From CAYGAW01 sp964347945 (GTDB lineage Bacteria; Chloroflexota; Anaerolineae; UBA7937; B3-Chlor), in assembly GCA_964347945.1 (NCBI GenBank), contig CAYGAW010000020.1, positions 1-7,108 of the forward strand: a DNA stretch of 7,108 bases, written 5' to 3'. Shown here one piece after another: positions 1-5,557 of the stretch. The position numbers were made by a program, and so were the translations under genes. Within the stretch, counting starts at the first letter, position 1; the number at the start of each line of letters is the position of its first letter. A model generated the notes under the pieces. The model saw nothing but the letters and a program-made list of their open reading frames with translations. It did not search any database and was not told where the DNA came from.

Positions 1-366
1 CAGCCCCGGCAGCGCCTCCAGCCACCCGGTGCAGAAGAGGGGAAAGAGTCGTGCCGCGCTGGGAGGGCCCTGCAATCGAAGGTGTGCGAGAAGTCCGGGA
101 GTTGACTGCTGAATCTACGATGGGAGGGGCGGGCGGCATTCGAGCACGCAGTCGGGTAATCCGCAACGGATTCCGGGTCGGTGGCATCTACCCTTCCGCA
201 ACCGAGCGTCAAACCTGGTGAGATCGGGGTGCAAGACCGCAAGAATCCCTTGAGGGTCTTCCTTGTGCTCGGCAGCAGCAGTCTACCAGGTGTCGACTCT
301 TAAGTCAGACTCGCGACGTGGCGTTGCCTACTTCCATCTCTGTGCCAGGCGCAGCGATCCAATGGT
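1..366. other. intergenic stretch without a supported gene
   Basis: This stretch follows the last gene of the minus-strand cluster. I see no open frame with a ribosome site and recognisable protein on either strand. The minus-strand frame that crosses from 661 to 305 is a shadow of the coiled-coil Cys protein gene. No tRNA, CRISPR repeat or known riboswitch pattern was recognised. Small inverted repeats are present (158-172, and 233-260, listed separately). Confidence 0.5.
233..260 (-). terminator. weak terminator-like stem-loop downstream of the cluster
   Basis: AAGACC at 233-238 pairs with GGTCTT at 255-260, and CAAG at 240-243 pairs with CTTG at 249-252 around a 5-base loop. This makes an imperfect 10-bp stem. 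It lies about 107 bases past the stop of the last minus-strand gene, where transcription could end. No run of U follows on either strand, so it lacks the second half of a classical intrinsic terminator. It could equally be chance. Confidence 0.2.
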
Positions 367-1251
367 CTAACACCCGCCCACCATTTGAGGCATGAACTCG
401 GGGAATTCCGTCATGATCTCTTCGATACCCGGTTCGCCAGCGTTCTGCCGCGCTACCAACTCCTCGGTCAGCGTCTGCCTGGGGAAATAGACGGCACGCC
501 ACCGGTTCAACTCCTCCACCAGTTCGTCGTCGGTGTATTCGTCCTGGTGATTGGCTATCAAGTAGGCAGCCAGGCCCCGCATGGCCTGGGAATGGTCGCA
601 CCCACACGCGGCGCTGCCATCCGGCTTGATCAGTGTGGTGGCAGTGCAGCAGTACTTGCACGCGGTGGCGCTCGCCACCCGCACGTACCGCTCCAGGTTC
701 GGACCCGTGAGAGCGATCCCCTCCTTTCCATAGGTGGGCCCGAATTCCGCCATCACGTCGATGCTGGCCTGCACCTGATCAAAGGACACATTCAGCTCAG
801 CTCCATAGATGGCTGGCACGCCGGTCGGGATCGCCTCAGCCTGGATCTCCTTGAACATGTAGTAGGGATTGAGAACGCGTAGCTGCCTGACCTCCTCTTC
901 GAGAGCGGCCAATCTCGCTTCTACCTGCGGCATAGAGTCGCTGCCGTTGCTGAGATTGCTGAGCTCCCGGGCTAACACCTCATACGCCTCCGCCACCGGT
1001 AGATGTTGCAGTTCAGGCCCGGACGCCAACTCGTCGCTCGTCGATTGTTTGGTTCTCGCGCTGCTGTCCCCCGTTGCTGCATCCGCGCTCGCCCTGAAGA
1101 GCAGCGGGTGCGAGTAGAGACCGAGGACGTAGAAGGCCAGCATACCTATCACCACCAGCAGGTGCTGCCTACGCAGGGGCTTGCGCGGCGCCCAGGACGC
1201 GGATTGATCTCCAGTCACTTGTGCCTGGCTGTCGCTGACGTTTTCGGACAT
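367..1251 (-). CDS. membrane-anchored coiled-coil protein with CKYCC...CGC cysteine module
   Basis: This 294-residue protein has one membrane segment at about residues 31-52, after a basic stretch (RKPLRR), so the rest is probably outside the cytoplasm. A heptad-like helix (about 84-125) suggests a coiled coil. The C-terminal domain carries C198-x2-C201-C202, then C216-G-C218-D-H, then a helical stretch with AMRGLAAYL and DDELVEELNRW. The order (Cys cluster, CxC, A-x3-R helix, acidic 'D-D-E' turn, helix) parallels the CcmH-like module in the gene upstream. A further Cys is the very last residue (VGGC end). The start at 1251 is chosen because AAGGAG (1260-1265) lies 8 bases before it; the longer in-frame start at 1290 has no such site. 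The TGA of a 24-codon micro-ORF overlaps this ATG (TGATG). The exact family is not recognised. A role in thiol or metal handling is inferred from its cysteines and its CcdA/DUF1573 neighbours. Confidence 0.85.
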   Translation of the reverse strand: MSENVSDSQAQVTGDQSASWAPRKPLRRQHLLVVIGMLAFYVLGLYSHPLLFRASADAATGDSSARTKQSTSDELASGPELQHLPVAEAYEVLARELSNLSNGSDSMPQVEARLAALEEEVRQLRVLNPYYMFKEIQAEAIPTGVPAIYGAELNVSFDQVQASIDVMAEFGPTYGKEGIALTGPNLERYVRVASATACKYCCTATTLIKPDGSAACGCDHSQAMRGLAAYLIANHQDEYTDDELVEELNRWRAVYFPRQTLTEELVARQNAGEPGIEEIMTEFPEFMPQMVGGC

Positions 1252-1325
1252 CACATACTCTCCTTGTAGCTTGGAATGAACCGGCTGCATCGAGGACAGG
1301 CCAGTCGAGAGATGATCACACCCAT
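1251..1325 (-). CDS. 24-residue micro-ORF with CPRC motif
   Basis: The frame starts at ATG 1325-1323. AGGAG at 1332-1336 lies exactly 6 bases upstream and includes the last two bases of the TAG stop of the preceding gene. The peptide, about 24 residues, begins MGVIISRLACPRCSRF and holds one CxxC pair. Its TGA shares an A with the ATG of the next gene (TGATG), so termination would deliver ribosomes straight to that start. This tight fit at both ends favours real translation, either as a coupling leader or as a small CxxC peptide. No family is recognised. It is short enough that chance cannot be excluded. Confidence 0.45.
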   Translation of the reverse strand: MGVIISRLACPRCSRFIPSYKESM

Positions 1326-1331
1326 CCAGTT

Positions 1332-1336
1332 CTCCT
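1332..1336 (-). promoter_or_regulatory. ribosome binding site of the CPRC micro-ORF
   Basis: AGGAG is built into the stop codon of the upstream gene (TAGGAG) and lies 6 bases before the micro-ORF ATG. It is the main sequence evidence that the 24-codon frame is translated. Confidence 0.5.
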
Positions 1337-2177
1337 ACTTGGTCACCTCAACGACGAACGAGACTTCTTTGGAGGAGCTCAGCGGATCATCTGAGACGAT
1401 GAAGATCGCCCGACGGAACGCCCCGGTCGCATCCGGGCCGTGAAACGTCAGATCGAAAGTGGCGACCAAGCGGGCTTCCTCACCCGGTACCAGCACCGCT
1501 GACCAGTCGGAAGGATTTTCGGCAAGATTAGCACCAAAGATGGGACTGCTCCCCTGAGACGTCTCGAGCACCGCTGTGGTACAGCCGCACGTCGTATACA
1601 GGCTGGTGATGGTCAAATCGCTCTGCCCCTCATTGCGGACCGTGAAGGTGGTGGTCAGTACCTGCTCTTCCATGGGCACCTTCCCCAGGTCTATCTCGGC
1701 TGGCTCGACCGCCAGCACCGGCCGATCCGCCGGCAATTCGGCCACCAGATCAGCCCGAACCTGGTCAACCAGGGCCTGGTCGAAGAAGGCGCTACCTCCA
1801 TATGCCTGGAACATGGCCCGGTAGACCTGATCTTGGGAAGCTCCCTTGTCCACGTGCTGGTCAATGAACCACCGGCGCTCCTTGGCCATGCCGCAAGTGC
1901 AAGACCCGATGTCCTTGCCACAGCAGGGGCAAACGAACGCTTCGTACAGCCTGGCAGCATCGGATTTGCTCAACGTCGACTCGGGCATCCCAGAGGCGGG
2001 CACAGGCCCGGGGCCAGAGATACGCGGCCTTTGGGAAGACAGCGCCGGACCAAAGACAAATAGCCCGGCCGCCAATGCCACGATTAGCACCATCACAACG
2101 GCGCCGATGATACCTACGGATCTCTTGCTGATCCTTGAACTGTGCTCCTCGTCCACGGTTGATGTCCCTATTCCCAT
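1335..2177 (-). CDS. membrane-anchored CcmH-like/DUF1573 fusion protein
   Basis: This 280-residue protein has three parts. Residues 21-43 form a membrane anchor after a short, basic cytoplasmic tail. Residues about 70-127 form a CcmH/NrfF-like module: a helix, then C83-P-C85-C86, then C93-T-C95-G, an R-rich helix and KGASQDQVYRAMFQAYG, close to the 'G-x-S-x-D-x-V...YG' ending of CcmH-type domains. Residues about 152-278 form a DUF1573 (Ig-like) domain with 'FTVRNEG', the TTC197GC199TTA motif and the 'PGEEARL...F' and 'SDDP' strands. CcmH proteins act as thiol reductants in cytochrome c maturation; DUF1573 has no settled function. The start at 2177 is chosen for GGGGAG at 2185-2190, 7 bases upstream; an in-frame ATG at 2234 lacks a site. 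Its stop lies 9 bases before the micro-ORF. All seven cysteines fall in the two motifs, so a redox or metal-binding role outside the membrane is a reasonable inference. Confidence 0.9.
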   Translation of the reverse strand: MGIGTSTVDEEHSSRISKRSVGIIGAVVMVLIVALAAGLFVFGPALSSQRPRISGPGPVPASGMPESTLSKSDAARLYEAFVCPCCGKDIGSCTCGMAKERRWFIDQHVDKGASQDQVYRAMFQAYGGSAFFDQALVDQVRADLVAELPADRPVLAVEPAEIDLGKVPMEEQVLTTTFTVRNEGQSDLTITSLYTTCGCTTAVLETSQGSSPIFGANLAENPSDWSAVLVPGEEARLVATFDLTFHGPDATGAFRRAIFIVSDDPLSSSKEVSFVVEVTK

Positions 2178-2203
2178 GAGTAGTCTCCCCTCTCCATGGC
2201 CGC

Positions 2204-2503
2204 CTATGAGCCGATCTGCGGACGCATCTGCCAACGAAAAAGCCGTTCTGGTACGTTGACCACGTCCCTGATAACGATTTCGATGAAGGAACTTGGGTGA
2301 TCCAGGGCAGCGAAGCGCAGCTCCCCTCGGTCACAGCGCGATTCGGCACCCTGGGTCACATCGTAGCTGAGGTCTACCGAGCGGCCTAGGACTTGTGCGC
2401 TGCTGCGGGCTGGCCATTGCCTCGTGGAATCACCTCAGCTCACCGTTGATTGGAATCTGCCACGCTTCTCATTGACTTCTCGGACTCTTACCTTCCTGGT
2501 CAT
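2204..2503 (-). pseudogene. possible 99-codon gene interrupted by an in-frame TGA
   Basis: From ATG 2503-2501 the frame reads 22 codons (MTRKVRVREVNEKRGRF...) to TGA at 2437-2435. It then continues open in the same frame for 76 codons to TAG at 2206-2204. The second half looks protein-like (LRFAALDHPSSFIEIVIRD, then VPERLFRWQMRP). The ATG overlaps the TGA of the preceding small frame (TGATG), and the TAG lies just before the ribosome site of the next gene, so the frame fills the gap neatly. Either this is one gene with a nonsense change, two short frames, or chance. There is no good ribosome site at the ATG. No SECIS-like hairpin is evident after the TGA. The family is not recognised. Confidence 0.3.
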
Positions 2504-2745
2504 CAGTTAAGCACAACTCCCTTGATGCCCAGGCAAGAGAGCCGTTCGGCTCGGCGTGAGCGCGTCAAGAAGACCAGTTGAAGGATAGCGTTCCATACAC
2601 CGCCTGGCGCCGCGCGAACGATCTTAGCCGGTCCGTTGTCGATCGTTACCCACACTGGTCCGGCCACCGGGTCCAGGCGAGGTGGAGGAATCTCCCTGTT
2701 GCCCCCGACCGCCAGAACGGGGGATTGGCAACTTGGGACCATCAT
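2503..2745 (-). CDS. hypothetical 80-residue protein
   Basis: This open frame starts 9 bases after the stop of the second DUF1573 gene, with ATG ATG at 2745-2740, and ends in TGATG shared with the next frame. The product is Pro-rich near its N-terminus (EIPPPRLDPVAGPVWVTIDN) and basic later (LTRSRRAERL). It has two cysteines but no CxxC or CxC motif and no clear signal peptide. The upstream ribosome site is weak (TGAGA). Codon third positions are GC-rich like those of the neighbours, and the frame fits the compact layout. I recognise no family. It may instead be a remnant or non-coding. Confidence 0.35.
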   Translation of the reverse strand: MMVPSCQSPVLAVGGNREIPPPRLDPVAGPVWVTIDNGPAKIVRAAPGGVWNAILQLVFLTRSRRAERLSCLGIKGVVLN

Positions 2746-2754
2746 TGTCTCAGG

Positions 2755-3399
2755 CTACACGTTGGCGGTGATGCGCACCTCGACCCATGGTTGCGTTGGA
2801 TCGTTGGTGCCGAACCATACCAGCCGCGTCACTTCGCCCCGGACGTCGTGGAAGTCGGGGTCGAATATGACGGCTAGGTCAGCGCGATGGCCCGGTGGAA
2901 TGACGCTGCTCGACAGCTCCGCTGTGGTACAGCCGCACGAGGTCACCAGGTTGCTGATTACCAGATCGGCAGTCCCTATGTTCTGCACCGCGAAGATATG
3001 CCCTACCTCGCCACTCGTGGATACGCGCCCAAAGTCGTAGCTGGCACCTGGTATGTCCAACTGGGCCACCGGCACGCCTGACGGTGCTGGCTGCGGCGCG
3101 GGCGTCTCCTGAGGGATTAGCTCCATGTCGTGGGTGCCGGTAAGAGGCCTCTGCCGCTCAGCGAGTGGCAGTAGATCCGAGAGCTCTTCACTGCGGGACA
3201 GCACGGGTGGCTCTGCAAAGACACCCGAATCCCACAGGTTGAGTCCCACAAGTGCCACTACCACTGCGAGCCCGCCAGCGACCCACAGCAGCCGATTCGA
3301 CCAATCGGAAGAGCGCCTGCGCCTCCGCGGCTTGCGGGCGCGCCGGCCTTGCTTCGTTGCTGGCTTTCCACCCCCTTCATACCTTTTCCTTTTTCCCGT
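2755..3399 (-). CDS. membrane-anchored DUF1573 protein (second copy), apparent ACG start
   Basis: About 214 residues are encoded if read from ACG at 3399-3397. The N-terminus is very basic (RRARKPRRRRR at about 19-29), followed by a membrane segment (LLWVAGGLAVVVALVGL, 37-53) and a Pro-rich linker. A DUF1573 Ig-like domain (about 110-214) contains 'YDFGRVSTSG', 'FAVQNIGTADLVISNL', TSC155GC157TTAEL, 'PPGHRADL' and 'GTNDP'. No ATG, GTG or TTG occurs in this frame before codon 46 (GTG, 3264), which lies inside the membrane helix and has no ribosome site. A perfect AAGGAGG (3406-3412) stands 6 bases before the ACG, where ATG is expected. The basic stretch plus helix shows that the true protein starts upstream of 3264. 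The gene begins 14 bases after the CcdA fusion stop. It resembles the other two DUF1573 proteins of this window and probably works on the outer face of the membrane. The start codon is the only doubtful point; if ACG is not used, the gene may be poorly expressed. Confidence 0.85.
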   Translation of the reverse strand, partial: TGKRKRYEGGGKPATKQGRRARKPRRRRRSSDWSNRLLWVAGGLAVVVALVGLNLWDSGVFAEPPVLSRSEELSDLLPLAERQRPLTGTHDMELIPQETPAPQPAPSGVPVAQLDIPGASYDFGRVSTSGEVGHIFAVQNIGTADLVISNLVTSCGCTTAELSSSVIPPGHRADLAVIFDPDFHDVRGEVTRLVWFGTNDPTQPWVEVRITANV

Positions 3400-3405
3400 G
3401 TTTCA

Positions 3406-3412
3406 CCTCCTT
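3406..3412 (-). promoter_or_regulatory. strong ribosome binding site facing an ACG codon
   Basis: AAGGAGG lies one base after the TAG of the CcdA fusion gene and 6 bases before ACG (3399-3397). Its position fixes the intended start of the second DUF1573 gene. A GTG overlapping its 3' end (3406-3404) opens only a 9-codon frame ending at 3377 and is too close to the site to use it. Confidence 0.7.
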
Positions 3413-3413
3413 G

Positions 3414-4637
3414 CTACACAAACCATACGAGGATGACGACACCCACAGCCACCATGCCTAGCCCGATTGCCAAGCGTACCCAGCGCCGAGTCGATTGCTC
3501 CACCAGGCGGATGCGATGCATTACGCGCCTGTTACCAACACCGGCCAGTACAAGGAGCAGCGGCAACACGAACGCCAAGTTGTAAAGTCCCAAGTAGCCT
3601 ACTCCCTGGAGATGTGTTGCTCTTGCGGCCAGCAATCCGACAATGGCCACATAGATGCCTCCTGAGCAAGGAAAAGTGCACAGCCCTACCAGGAATCCAC
3701 CAACTCCCGCCGCGGGGAAGGTGGCTTTCTTCAGCCAGTCTTGTATCGTGCCGTGGGCGATGGTCGGGATGCGGAGGTGAACTGGCGACTGGGGCAAGAA
3801 GTAGTCCTTGATGTTGATCAACCCCAGGCCGATGACGAGCCAGGCGCCAATCTTTGCCATGAAGTGATGGTCGTTGGCAAATAGAACCGCCCGCATCAAC
3901 CCCAGCCCGATAAGTAGATAGGCGAGGTAGATTGCCCCCACGTAGATCAGCCCCATGGCCCAGATAGAGGAGGAAGTGCGCCGGATGGTAAAGAGAAAGG
4001 TGATGAAGAACAGCAACACAGCAAAGGCGCATGGGTTGAGCCCGTCTAGAAAGCCGGTGGCGAGCACCAAGGGCAGCAAGGCTCGCTCGTCTTCGACAGA
4101 GACGGCGGGAGACAGATCGTCTCCGTGCTCCCTCACGTAGGCGATGTATTCACCGATGGACGTGTTGACAGGATAGGTCTGCGGTTCACCACGAAAAGCC
4201 CAGGCGGTGTACTCGGTGGCACCGCTCATCTTATCCTGATACACCAGCATGGCGTCAAACGCATCGTCTGGCGCCGCAAGCAAGTCGGCCACGACGGCTG
4301 CTGGGACATGGCCCTCGAGGATGAGCCGATCGCCGACGAAAAGGGTCAGGTGGGATTGCAGCTCAGGAGGCACTCCCAGCCTGTCACTCTCGGCCAGGAG
4401 TTCCGTGCGGTTGGCTGGCTCGTTGATATAGTCCTTGTAGACCAAATCGGTATAGCCAGCCTCCTTCAAGATGGGAGCGATAGTCTCTTCGATGTAGTGC
4501 AGGCAGTCGCCGCAGGCGCGGTTGTAATAGACTGTGACTGGGTCCGAAGCAGACGCTTGCACGTCAAGAGTATGCAGAATCAGCACCAGTGACGCCAACA
4601 CCAACGTGGCCAGAACTCGTCGTATTGACAGCTTCAT
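3414..4637 (-). CDS. thioredoxin-like domain fused to CcdA/DsbD-type thiol electron transporter
   Basis: This 407-residue protein has a signal peptide or anchor (MKLSIRRVLATLVLASLVLI, 1-20). A thioredoxin/glutaredoxin-like domain follows (about 34-120) with C42-G-D-C45 and a β-strand 'LTLFVGDRLILEGH'. After a linker, a polytopic CcdA/DsbD domain (about 186-407) has two hallmark segments: FLDGLNPC203AF and GLC320TFPC324SGG. In DsbD the pair matching C203 and C324 carries electrons from cytoplasmic thioredoxin across the membrane. Here the likely receiver is the protein's own extracytoplasmic CGDC domain, placed N-terminally, whereas E. coli DsbD has its thioredoxin domain C-terminally. AAGGAG (4644-4649) lies 6 bases before the ATG at 4637, which overlaps the stop of the upstream DUF1573 gene (ATGA). 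An in-frame ATG at 4658 is inferior. Neighbouring CxC/CxxC proteins are its likely partners. Assignment to the CcdA family is firm; the substrate is unknown. Confidence 0.93.
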   Translation of the reverse strand: MKLSIRRVLATLVLASLVLILHTLDVQASASDPVTVYYNRACGDCLHYIEETIAPILKEAGYTDLVYKDYINEPANRTELLAESDRLGVPPELQSHLTLFVGDRLILEGHVPAAVVADLLAAPDDAFDAMLVYQDKMSGATEYTAWAFRGEPQTYPVNTSIGEYIAYVREHGDDLSPAVSVEDERALLPLVLATGFLDGLNPCAFAVLLFFITFLFTIRRTSSSIWAMGLIYVGAIYLAYLLIGLGLMRAVLFANDHHFMAKIGAWLVIGLGLINIKDYFLPQSPVHLRIPTIAHGTIQDWLKKATFPAAGVGGFLVGLCTFPCSGGIYVAIVGLLAARATHLQGVGYLGLYNLAFVLPLLLVLAGVGNRRVMHRIRLVEQSTRRWVRLAIGLGMVAVGVVILVWFV

Positions 4638-5098
4638 TGCGCGCTCCTTGCCGTCCAAGGGATCTGTATGGCTCGGGATTGTACAACTGTGACTCGGATC
4701 GTCAGCCTGGCTTCCGGGGTGGCGGGGTCGTTGGAGCGGATATACACCTGCCGCACGAAGTCGCCCGTCTCGCCGTCATGAACCTGCGGGTCGTAGGTCA
4801 CCGTCAAATCAGTGACCTCTCCGGGCGCCAGGCGATGGTCATCAATCTCGGCTGTGGTGCAGGCGCACGAGGTGCTGACGCCGGTGATCTCCAGCCAACT
4901 CGGCCCCACGTTTCGCACCTCGAACGCCTGGCTGACTGGCTCACTGTTGGGGATAGTCCCAAAATGGAACTCGGTCGCACTCAACTCGATTTGACCTGGC
5001 GATTGTGCAGGATTCATGAAGCCAAAGGCAACGACGACCAGGACGACGATGAGCAGAGCCATCAGCACCAGTCCGATTTGCAGTCCTTTCCGTTTCAT
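4634..5098 (-). CDS. membrane-anchored DUF1573 protein (first copy)
   Basis: This 154-residue protein has an N-terminal membrane anchor (residues 7-28, after MKRKG) and a single DUF1573 domain (about 36-138): 'FHFGTIPNSEPVSQAFEVRN', 'LEITGVSTSC78AC80TTAEI', 'LAPGEVTDLTVTYDP' and 'RSNDPATPEARLTI'. The usual CGC of such domains is CAC here. The short cytoplasmic tail and anchor place the domain outside the cell membrane. GGGAG (5105-5109) lies 6 bases before ATG 5098; the longer open frame to 5332 has no site and runs back through GAPDH-remnant DNA. The stop overlaps the start of the CcdA fusion gene by ATGA, so the two are probably made in step and may act as a pair. The molecular function of DUF1573 is unknown; the CxC may bind a metal or take part in disulfide exchange with the CGDC domain. 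Confidence 0.9.
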   Translation of the reverse strand: MKRKGLQIGLVLMALLIVVLVVVAFGFMNPAQSPGQIELSATEFHFGTIPNSEPVSQAFEVRNVGPSWLEITGVSTSCACTTAEIDDHRLAPGEVTDLTVTYDPQVHDGETGDFVRQVYIRSNDPATPEARLTIRVTVVQSRAIQIPWTARSAQ

Positions 5099-5100
5099 GG

Positions 5101-5535
5101 CTATCTCCCGTTCCGATCTACGTGGGGTTTCAAGACTCCGGACGTCACCATCCCACGAAGTCCTGCCGTATGCCGACAGCCTCGTCGGTGAAGGATGGAT
5201 TCCACTCCATCCTTCACCGCTGCCGCCCGGTAACGCTCGAGATTCCTGGCCCCGATGCCCCTGGGCGCCCAGTCTACCACCACGTCCACTTGTGCCAACA
5301 AGTCGTCCGGGCTGCCTGCCACCGGAGTGCATGCCATCTTCGGATCCCCTGACCTCTCTGGAATCAAGGCATAGACTGGCAGCCCCAGGACCGCCGCAGC
5401 CCTCACCCGGTACTCACTGACGATGTCATCTGCGCCCACGAACTCCATGTCCGGCCGCGATGCGACAGCATCGGCCACTCGTTTGCCGATGACTCCGTAG
5501 CCATTCACAGCCACGCGTAGTCTGCTCATTGCCAT
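5101..5535 (-). pseudogene. N-terminal fragment of type II glyceraldehyde-3-phosphate dehydrogenase
   Basis: From ATG 5535 the frame encodes 144 residues. Residues 6-24 (LRVAVNGYGVIGKRVADAV) are the NAD(P)-binding start of type II, 'archaeal-type' GAPDH. Similarity continues through GLPVYALIPE, PVAGSPDDLL, DVVVDWAPRGIGARN and YRAAAVK (about 107). Type II enzymes are usually about 340 residues long. Here the tail after about 110 (SILHRRGCRHTAG...) is unrelated, and the catalytic SCNT region and whole second domain are missing. The frame stops 2 bases before the next ATG, so nothing remains downstream. AGGAG (5542-5546) precedes the ATGs at 5538 and 5535; 5535 has the better spacing. Alternatively it is a stand-alone Rossmann-fold protein under new use, but loss of the active site makes a decayed gene more likely. 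Confidence 0.7.
5186..5219. repeat. perfect 14-bp inverted repeat (hairpin) at the GAPDH breakpoint
   Basis: CGGTGAAGGATGGA at 5186-5199 is the exact reverse complement of 5206-5219, separated by a 6-base loop (TTCCAC). The left end of GAPDH similarity falls here on the minus strand. No U-run follows on either strand, so it is not a standard intrinsic terminator. It could form an RNA hairpin about 90 bases before the first DUF1573 start, or mark a rearrangement scar. Confidence 0.8.
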
Positions 5536-5557
5536 CATTCTCTCCTGGCTGTTCTGC

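Noticed and set aside
158..172. AATCCG-CAA-CGGATT hairpin as a terminator
   Set aside because: Only 6 bp with a 3-base loop and no U-run; too small to support a call.
385..882. 165-codon open frame on the plus strand
   Set aside because: It is antisense to the coiled-coil Cys protein, without a recognisable product.
2435..2437. In-frame TGA as a selenocysteine codon
   Set aside because: I see no convincing SECIS-like hairpin just downstream and no redox motif around the position; nonsense change or error is simpler.
3377..3406. 9-codon GTG frame (MKHGKKEKV) as a leader peptide of the second DUF1573 gene
   Set aside because: Its GTG overlaps the ribosome site AAGGAGG, so it has no usable site of its own.
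4589..5191. 200-codon open frame on the plus strand
   Set aside because: It is antisense to the first DUF1573 gene and shows no domain; the minus-strand protein has clear motifs and a ribosome site.
5099..5332. Longer N-terminus for the first DUF1573 protein, up to 5332
   Set aside because: The added residues run through GAPDH-remnant DNA in another frame. The ATG at 5098 has GGGAG 6 bases upstream and is followed directly by a membrane anchor.
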